Source: CAYRHS01 sp964424125 (lineage in GTDB: Bacteria; Actinomycetota; Acidimicrobiia; IMCC26256; JAOSJL01). Taken from it: a stretch of DNA of 18,758 nucleotides. Position numbers and translations under genes: made by a program. The notes below the pieces were generated by a model. It saw nothing but the letters and a program-made list of their open reading frames with translations, was not told where the DNA came from and searched no databases. Position 1 is the first letter of the stretch; each line of letters starts with the position of its first letter. Location of the stretch: NCBI GenBank assembly GCA_964424125.1, contig CAYRHS010000048.1:1-18758 (forward strand). The letters run 5' to 3'. Below, piece after piece: positions 13,664 through 18,758 of the stretch.

Positions 13664-15019
13664 ATGAATCCTGATCCCGTCCGCGCGCTCGTCGATGCGC
13701 TGCCCGAAGACGTCGTCCTCACCGATCCGGACGTAATCGAGCCGTACCGCCACGACCGGGCGATGACCGTCGTCCCCGGTCGGCCGATCGCGCTCGTGCG
13801 GGCGACCGAGACGGCGCACGTGCAGACCGCGCTGAGAATCGCGTCGGCGCATCGCGTCCCCGTCGTACCTCGCGGTGCGGGGACGGGCCTGTCCGGGGGA
13901 TCGGCCGCGACGGACGGGTGCATCACGCTCTCGACCGAACGCATGCGCAGGCTCGACATCGACCCGACCGCGATGGTCGCTGTCGTCGGCCCCGGGCCGT
14001 TGAACGTCGAGGTCAAGCAGGCGGCGCGCGAGCACGGGCTCTGGTACCCACCCGACCCGTCCTCGTTCGAGATCTGCTCTATCGGCGGCAACCTCGCCAC
14101 GAACGCGGGTGGGCTCTGTTGCGTGAAGTACGGCGTCACGACCGACTACGTGCTCGGGCTCGAGGTCGTGCTCGCCGACGGCCGCGTGCTGCGCCTCGGC
14201 GGACGCACCATCAAAGACGTCGCCGGCTACGACCTGAAGCGGCTGTTCGTCGGTTCCGAGGGGACGCTCGGTGTCATCACCGAGGCGACCCTGCGTCTGC
14301 GGCCGTTGCCCCCACCGAGCTCCACGACGGTCGCCACCTTCGACGACGTCGTGAGCGCAGGCCGCGCCGTGGCGCGCGTCGTGGCGGAGGTTCGACCGGC
14401 GGCGCTGGAGTTGATGGACCGCGCTGCGCTCGACGCGGTCGAGCGCGTCAAGCCGATCGGCCTCGAACCCGGTGTGGACACCGTGCTGCTCGCTCAGACC
14501 GACACCGGTGGAGACGAAGCGGACCGGATCGGCGAGGCGTGTGAGTCGGTCGGCGCGACCTACGTCGCTGTGACCGACGACCCCGACGAGGGCGAGCTGC
14601 TCATGGGCGCCCGACGCATGGCCATCCCCTGCGTCGAACAACTGGGCTCGGTGCTGATCGAGGACGTCGGCGTACCCCTGCCTCGGGTGCCGGATCTGCT
14701 CGCTGCAGTGGCCGAGATCGCGGCGCGCCGGGACACGCTCATCCCGGTGATCGGCCACGCCGGCGATGGGAACTTCCACCCGCTCGTCACGTTCGATCCC
14801 GGTGATGCGGACGCGACGAGGCGGGCGGAAGTCGCCTTCGACGAGATCATGGAGGCGGCGCTCGCCCTCGGCGGGACGGTGACCGGGGAGCACGGCATCG
14901 GCACGCTCAAGGCTCACCTGCTCGGGGCGCAGCTCGGTGACGACGTGCTCGAGCTCACCCGGCGGGTGAAGCAAGCGCTCGATCCGCTGGGGATCCTCAA
15001 CCCGGGGAAATGGGTGTGA
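13664..15019 (+). CDS. glcD: FAD-linked oxidase, glycolate oxidase GlcD / D-lactate dehydrogenase type
   Basis: A 451-residue flavoenzyme of the vanillyl-alcohol-oxidase/GlcD family that oxidises 2-hydroxy acids such as glycolate or D-lactate. The FAD-binding segment PRGAGTGLSGG is at 69-79, with IGGNLATNAGG and TIKDVAGYDLKRLFVGSEGT further on. The C-terminal FAD-oxidase domain shows GHAGDGNFHP (364-373), GEHGIGTLK (408-416) and LDPLGILNPGKW at the end. Length is normal for GlcD. GlcE and GlcF subunits are not adjacent, so it may be a single-subunit D-2-hydroxyacid dehydrogenase. The ATG at 13664 lacks a Shine-Dalgarno and follows the palindrome by 18 bp. The stop lies 3 bp from the convergent methyltransferase fragment. 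Confidence 0.93.
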   Translation: MNPDPVRALVDALPEDVVLTDPDVIEPYRHDRAMTVVPGRPIALVRATETAHVQTALRIASAHRVPVVPRGAGTGLSGGSAATDGCITLSTERMRRLDIDPTAMVAVVGPGPLNVEVKQAAREHGLWYPPDPSSFEICSIGGNLATNAGGLCCVKYGVTTDYVLGLEVVLADGRVLRLGGRTIKDVAGYDLKRLFVGSEGTLGVITEATLRLRPLPPPSSTTVATFDDVVSAGRAVARVVAEVRPAALELMDRAALDAVERVKPIGLEPGVDTVLLAQTDTGGDEADRIGEACESVGATYVAVTDDPDEGELLMGARRMAIPCVEQLGSVLIEDVGVPLPRVPDLLAAVAEIAARRDTLIPVIGHAGDGNFHPLVTFDPGDADATRRAEVAFDEIMEAALALGGTVTGEHGIGTLKAHLLGAQLGDDVLELTRRVKQALDPLGILNPGKWV

Positions 15020-15022
15020 CAG

Positions 15023-15478
15023 CTACGACTTCGTGGCGATCACGTAGTCGACGTCGGAGGTGAGCCGGTAGCCGTTCGGGGTTTGGAAGGGTTGAATCGC
15101 GTCGAGGGCCGTCGCGACGAAGGTTTCGAGGCCCGAATGACGGATGGCGTGATGCGCCACGCCGGGCGCGGCGAGCGCCCGCACCGCGACCTCGCGGTCG
15201 GGCCACTCGCTGGCGCAGCCGACCGTGCCGCGCTCGAGCAGCCGGAGTCCCGCGTCGGTGAGCATGGTCTCGGCCACACCGGGCTGCGCGATCTTGCCCG
15301 GCTCGACCACGCCGTCGCCCTCATCGGGCGGGGAGCACGCCGCGACGGCGAGGAAGTAGCAGGCGTCGATCGTCAAGAGCTCCTCCGACGCGTCGATCCC
15401 GTGGACCTCCGCGCCGAGGCGCCGGGCGAAGGTCGCCGCCAGGCCCGACCCGCAAGCGGCGTCCAGGAGCCTCGCCAC
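15023..15478 (-). pseudogene. SAM-dependent methyltransferase with N-terminal and internal deletions
   Basis: A 151-residue in-frame remnant of a ~260-residue UbiE/Methyltransf_11-type enzyme. Residues 3-35 keep motif I (LLDAACGSGLAATFARRLGA) and the following strand VHGIDASEELL. At about residue 36 the sequence jumps to the family's C-terminal part: YFLAVAACSPPDEGDGV, GVAETMLTDAGLRLLERG (67-84), CASEWPDREVAVRALAAPG and FQTPNGYRLTSDVDYVIA. The ~70 residues that normally carry the substrate-side motifs (DVV...F..., R.L.PGG) are absent, as is the N-terminal helical region. The GTG start has only a weak AAGG before it. A 9-bp sequence GCGTCGATC occurs twice near the junction (15363-15371, 15390-15398). 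Catalytic activity is unlikely. Confidence 0.65.
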
Positions 15479-15494
15479 CCTTGACCATCCGCGA

Positions 15495-16133
15495 TCAGTG
15501 CTTCGTGGCGGCGTAGTCGCCGACCCGGATCAGCACCTCGTCGCTCGCCTTGTCGACCCGGCCGGTGTCGAAGGGCGGCTGGGGGTCGTACTCGATCATG
15601 AGCTGGATCGCCTGCGCGGCGACGTCGTCGACCAGCAGCTCCGAGAGGCGCAGCGCCATGTCGATGCCCGACGAGACGCCGGCGGCCGTGATCAGCCGGT
15701 CGTCGAGGTGCTCGACCACCCGCTGGACGGTGGGTTCGGCGCCGAGCCGGCGCAGCTCGTCGTAGGCCGCCCAGTGGGTCGTGGCCGTGCGCCCCTCGAG
15801 GAGGCCTGCGGCGGCGAGCACCAGGGAGCCCGTGCAGACGGAGGTCGTGTACTTCGTCGTGGCGTGCACGTCCCGGACCCAGTCGACGACCGGTCCGCCA
15901 TCCAGGAGGGCTCGGGTCCCGATGCCGCCGGGGACGACGACGACGTCGGGGCTCGGGACCTCGTCGAAGGTCGCGTCGGCGCACAACCCGAGGAACCCGT
16001 TGTCGGTCCGGTACTCCCGGCGGTCGTCGCCGGCGAAGACGACGGTGGCGTCCGGCAGGCGCTGGAGCACTTCGTAGGGACCGACGGCGTCCAGCGCGGT
16101 GAGGCGGTCGAAGAGAGGAATCGCGATCTGCAT
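15495..16133 (-). CDS. DJ-1/PfpI family protein (isonitrile hydratase/GATase1-like)
   Basis: A 212-residue single-domain protein of the DJ-1/PfpI superfamily. The opening MQIAIPLFDRLTALDAVGPYEVL contains the D..GPYEVL motif found in isonitrile-hydratase-like members. PDVVVVPGGIGTRAL (62-76) is followed by the nucleophile elbow TSVCTGSLVLAAAGLLEGR, with Cys100 as the catalytic thiol, and then ATTHW. Members act as hydratases, glyoxalases or chaperones; the exact reaction is not determinable. The AraC DNA-binding domain found in some homologues is absent. The ATG at 16133 has GAGGGGG upstream. It is transcribed in the same direction as the upstream WS/DGAT gene but 96 bp away with its own candidate -10 box. 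Confidence 0.9.
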   Translation of the reverse strand: MQIAIPLFDRLTALDAVGPYEVLQRLPDATVVFAGDDRREYRTDNGFLGLCADATFDEVPSPDVVVVPGGIGTRALLDGGPVVDWVRDVHATTKYTTSVCTGSLVLAAAGLLEGRTATTHWAAYDELRRLGAEPTVQRVVEHLDDRLITAAGVSSGIDMALRLSELLVDDVAAQAIQLMIEYDPQPPFDTGRVDKASDEVLIRVGDYAATKH

Positions 16134-16170
16134 GGTGGCCCCCTCGCCGAGGACTTCCGTTGTCGATGCG

Positions 16171-16176
16171 ACCCTA
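16171..16176 (-). promoter_or_regulatory. Candidate -10 box of the DJ-1/PfpI gene
   Basis: TAGGGT on the minus strand, 37 nt upstream of the ATG at 16133, would give a short leader that includes the GAGGGGG ribosome-binding site. It is the same hexamer as in the helicase promoter. No -35 is evident. Confidence 0.35.
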
Positions 16177-16229
16177 CGCGGGCTCAGGCGCGCGCCTCGC
16201 CGACCTCTGCGTTGCACCCTGAGCTCCGG

Positions 16230-17621
16230 TCAAGCCCGTCGGTCGCTGATCCCCGCGGCCGCGAGCAGCTCGTGTGCGCCTTTCTCGATGCCGGCGCAGA
16301 GGATGCCGAGGTCCGCGGCGAGGTCGTACTCGCCGGTGACCCCGAAGTAGAGCTGGCCGGTGTACGAGAAGATCGCCACCGTGAGGTCCATCCGGCCCGC
16401 GATCGGCACGTAGGGGTACGCCTCGAGCATCCGGCGCCCGGCCGCGAAGAGCGAGAACTGGGGACCGGGGACGTTCGTGGTGATGGTCTCCACGAAGGGT
16501 TGGAGGTGGGTCAGGGCTCGGGTCGCGAGCGCGTGCGGGAGCGCCGGCGCGAGGTCGCCGACCGCGAGGACGGAGTCGACGGCTTCGACCTCCCCGGAGT
16601 GCTTCAGCGCGTCGAGCTGTGCCGAGAGGCGGGCGAGCCGATCGACCGGGTCGTCGATCCCGACCGGCAGGTCGGCGAACATGACCGACACCCGGTTGGC
16701 GAGTTGGCCGCGCTCGTCGGGCGTCCGGAGCGAGACGGGTACGACCGTCCGCACGACCCGATCGTGGAGCAACTCGTCCCGTTCCGCCAGCAGGTCGCGC
16801 CAGCCTCGAGTGACGAACGCGAGCACCACGTCGTTGACCGTTCCGCCGAACGCGCGGCGGATCAACTTCACGTCGGCGAGCGACGCCCGCGCGCGGTTCC
16901 ACCGACGATGCGGGCCGATCGGACTCAGGAGTGACGAATCCGACGGAGGGCGGAGCAACCCGCCCATGCGTCCGAGCCCGCGAACGGCCTCGCCGATGCG
17001 ACGAGCGACCGGTCCCGGTCGCCGGAGCATCGGGATCGCCGTGCGCGCTCGCCCCACCGGTGCTGCGAGCAATCCGCGCAGCGAGTGCATCGCGAGCTGC
17101 ACCGACGACGGCTCCGGTGCCGCTTGCCAGTGGTCCTCCGGCGGAGGTGCGGGGTCGGGCTCGAGGTCGAAGACCACGGCGAGCAGGTCGGTGCCGGCAA
17201 TGCCGTCCACCATCGCGTGGTGGACCTTGCTGAGCACGGCCCAGCGACCCTCGGGGAGCCCCTCGATCACCCACTTCTCCCAGAGCGGGTGTCTCCGGTC
17301 GAGCTGCTGCGACATGATCCGGCCCACGAGGGTGCAGAGCTCCGCGTCCCCGCCAGGCGGTGGGAGCGCGGTATGGCGCACGTGGTACCCGAGATCGAAG
17401 TGGGTGTCGTCGATCCACACCGGTCGCCCGACGTTGCCGGGCGCGAGCCGGACTTTCTGGCGGTAGCGGGGGACGAGCGGGAGCTTGCCGGCGATCCGGC
17501 GTTCCAGCTCGCCGGGCGCCGGTGCCGGCCCCTCCATGATCCCGAGGGAGCCGATGTGCATGTGGTTCGCGGCGTCCTCCACCTCGATGAAGAACGTGTC
17601 CAGCGGCCCCAATCGCTCCAT
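16230..17621 (-). CDS. Wax ester synthase / diacylglycerol O-acyltransferase (WS/DGAT)
   Basis: A 463-residue acyltransferase that joins acyl-CoA to fatty alcohols or diacylglycerol, producing neutral storage lipid at the cytoplasmic membrane or lipid-body surface. The catalytic HHxxxDG motif is intact as HHAMVDG (134-140). Other family segments are MERLGPLDTFFIEVE at the start, PLWEKWVIEGLPEGRWAV, VNDVVLAFVTRGWRDLL, and the C-terminal NVPGPQFSLFAAGRRM in the DUF1298 region. Length is normal (450-480). The ATG at 17621 is preceded by GGGAGGGG; an in-frame ATG at 17663 has no ribosome-binding site. It is divergent from ino1 across 134 bp. Confidence 0.94.
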   Translation of the reverse strand: MERLGPLDTFFIEVEDAANHMHIGSLGIMEGPAPAPGELERRIAGKLPLVPRYRQKVRLAPGNVGRPVWIDDTHFDLGYHVRHTALPPPGGDAELCTLVGRIMSQQLDRRHPLWEKWVIEGLPEGRWAVLSKVHHAMVDGIAGTDLLAVVFDLEPDPAPPPEDHWQAAPEPSSVQLAMHSLRGLLAAPVGRARTAIPMLRRPGPVARRIGEAVRGLGRMGGLLRPPSDSSLLSPIGPHRRWNRARASLADVKLIRRAFGGTVNDVVLAFVTRGWRDLLAERDELLHDRVVRTVVPVSLRTPDERGQLANRVSVMFADLPVGIDDPVDRLARLSAQLDALKHSGEVEAVDSVLAVGDLAPALPHALATRALTHLQPFVETITTNVPGPQFSLFAAGRRMLEAYPYVPIAGRMDLTVAIFSYTGQLYFGVTGEYDLAADLGILCAGIEKGAHELLAAAGISDRRA

Positions 17622-17721
17622 CGCCCCTCCCGCGACTCGGGTGCAGGGTACCGAGGCGGTCATGGGGTCGCGGGAGCCGGGCGAGGGCGGACCGGTCCCG
17701 TCGGCAAGACCGCGAGGCCAC

Positions 17722-17750
17722 TTGCGACGGCGGCGCTTCGCGTCAAGGGT
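17722..17750 (+). promoter_or_regulatory. Leaderless promoter of ino1
   Basis: A -35 TTGCGA (17722-17727) is separated by exactly 17 bp from a -10-like AAGGGT (17745-17750), followed by 5 nt and the ATG at 17756. The -10 differs from TANNNT at its first base. The spacing would start the mRNA at or next to the ATG. The same AAGGG could instead act as a weak ribosome-binding site. Confidence 0.45.
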
Positions 17751-17755
17751 TGGGC

Positions 17756-18758
17756 ATGACTTCCACCACTTCTTCGATTGCTCCCGCCACCGGCCGTCTC
17801 GGTGTCCTCACGCCCGGACTGGGCGCGGTGGCCTCGACGTTCGTCGCCGGTGTCCTGTCCGTCCGCAACGGCCTGGCGGCTCCCATCGGCTCGTTGACCC
17901 AGATGGCGCACATCAGGCTGGGGAGCCGCGACGAGGGGCGGAACCCGCTCATCAGCGACTTCGTCCCGCTCGCCGCGCTCGACGACCTCGCGTTCGGCGC
18001 GTGGGATCCGATCTCGGCCAACGCGCTCGAAGCTGCTGCCACCGCCGGCGTGCTCGAGACGAACGACGTCGCGCCGATCAGCGGGGAGCTCGAGGGTGTC
18101 GTGGCCATGGACGCGGTGTTCGATCACCGCTGGGTGAAGCGGCTCGACGGCCGTCGGGTGAAGACGCAGCAAGGGAAGTTGGAGCAGGCCCAAGCGCTCA
18201 TCGACGACATCGAGCGCTTCCGCAACGAGCAGGGATGTGACCGCCTCGTGATGGTCTGGTGCGGCTCGACCGAGGCGTATCAGGAGCCGGGCGAGGTCCA
18301 CAGCTCGCTCGCGGCGTTCGAGCGGGGCCTCGAACGCGACGATCCCACCATCGCGCCGAGTCAGATCTACGCGTACGCGGCGCTGAGCTCCGGGGTCCCG
18401 TACGCGAACGGGGCTCCCAACCTGTCGTGCGACATCCCCGCGATGGTCGAGCTCGCGCGCGAGCGCGAGGTCCCCATCGCGGGCAAGGACTTCAAGACCG
18501 GCCAGACCCTGCTGAAGACGATGATCAGTCCGGGTCTCAAGGCGCGGATGCTCGGGCTTCGGGGCTGGTACTCGACCAACATCCTCGGCAATCGCGACGG
18601 TGAGGTCCTCGACGACCCGGAGAGCTTCAAGACCAAGGAGGTCTCGAAGCTCGGTGTGCTCGACACCATTCTCCAGCCCGACGTCTACCCCCAACTCTTC
18701 GGTGACATCGATCACGTCGTGCGCATCAACTACTACCCGCCCCGCGGCGACAACAAGG
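17756..18758 (+). CDS. ino1: myo-Inositol-1-phosphate synthase (L-myo-inositol-3-phosphate synthase), 3' end missing
   Basis: 334 codons of an enzyme that converts glucose-6-phosphate to inositol phosphate using NAD+, supplying phosphatidylinositol, mycothiol and related lipids in actinobacteria. The NAD-binding loop GRLGVLTPGLGAVAST is at 13-28. Further family segments are PNLSCDIPAM and GKDFKTGQT (243-251), followed by a run that includes MISPGLKARMLGLRGWYSTN and NRDGEVLDDPESFKTKEVSK. Lys244 and Lys247 lie in the catalytic lysine region. The frame runs off the window, so the C-terminus (probably another 30-110 residues) is not seen. Spacing to the promoter supports the ATG at 17756. Its divergence from WS/DGAT suggests a lipid-metabolism neighbourhood. 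Confidence 0.95.
   Translation, partial: MTSTTSSIAPATGRLGVLTPGLGAVASTFVAGVLSVRNGLAAPIGSLTQMAHIRLGSRDEGRNPLISDFVPLAALDDLAFGAWDPISANALEAAATAGVLETNDVAPISGELEGVVAMDAVFDHRWVKRLDGRRVKTQQGKLEQAQALIDDIERFRNEQGCDRLVMVWCGSTEAYQEPGEVHSSLAAFERGLERDDPTIAPSQIYAYAALSSGVPYANGAPNLSCDIPAMVELAREREVPIAGKDFKTGQTLLKTMISPGLKARMLGLRGWYSTNILGNRDGEVLDDPESFKTKEVSKLGVLDTILQPDVYPQLFGDIDHVVRINYYPPRGDNK

Overview
The window is GC-rich throughout (roughly 70% by eye) and reads as chromosomal DNA of an actinobacterium. The evidence is the gene content: myo-inositol-1-phosphate synthase, a wax-ester synthase/diacylglycerol acyltransferase, a TIGR03086/mycothiol-transferase-like protein, an F420 (Ddn-type) flavin-nitroreductase fragment and a CYP107-like P450. 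Several genes also have promoters whose -10 box lies 5-7 nt before the start codon (leaderless mRNA). An Acidimicrobiia-like lineage is possible, but that is inference. No tRNA, rRNA, CRISPR array, insertion sequence or phage gene was seen.

Layout. 1-795 is the 3' part of a ModC-type ABC ATPase. 833-2084 (minus) is a fluoride-resistance operon: a fluoride riboswitch (2024-2071), a CrcB/Fluc channel, a DUF190 protein and a second CrcB/Fluc, with 4-bp stop/start overlaps. 2146-2202 is an 18-codon remnant that looks like the N-terminus of a zinc-type alcohol dehydrogenase. 2225-2908 (minus) is a membrane-anchored SRPBCC protein. 3087-4727 is a lipoprotein D-Ala-D-Ala carboxypeptidase (S13/PBP4 type), convergent with NAD kinase (4749-5717, minus). 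5718-6030 is a structured intergenic leader, followed by a DEAD-box RNA helicase (6031-7227).

7161-10305 (minus) is a four-gene cassette: a TIGR03086 protein, a cytochrome P450, a beta-propeller glycosidase-like protein broken by a one-base frameshift, and a Ddn-like oxidoreductase truncated at both ends. A divergent operon follows: a tandem universal stress protein (10461-11303) and a fusion of a CaiB/BaiF-type CoA transferase/racemase with a complete GNAT acetyltransferase (11311-12870). A methyltransferase (12880-13620, minus) and a GlcD-like FAD oxidase (13664-15019, plus) diverge around a perfect 15-bp palindrome. On the minus strand there follow a methyltransferase missing its central segment (15023-15478), a DJ-1/PfpI protein (15495-16133) and a WS/DGAT acyltransferase (16230-17621). 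Divergent from the last is ino1 (17756 to the window end, incomplete).

The best-supported regulatory element is the fluoride riboswitch: its P1 stem, GCCC/GGGC hairpin and pseudoknot partners are all present, and the pseudoknot bases are complementary. The most unusual protein is the CoA-transferase/GNAT fusion. The window also holds four degenerate genes, which suggests ongoing gene loss or, for the frameshift, a sequence error.
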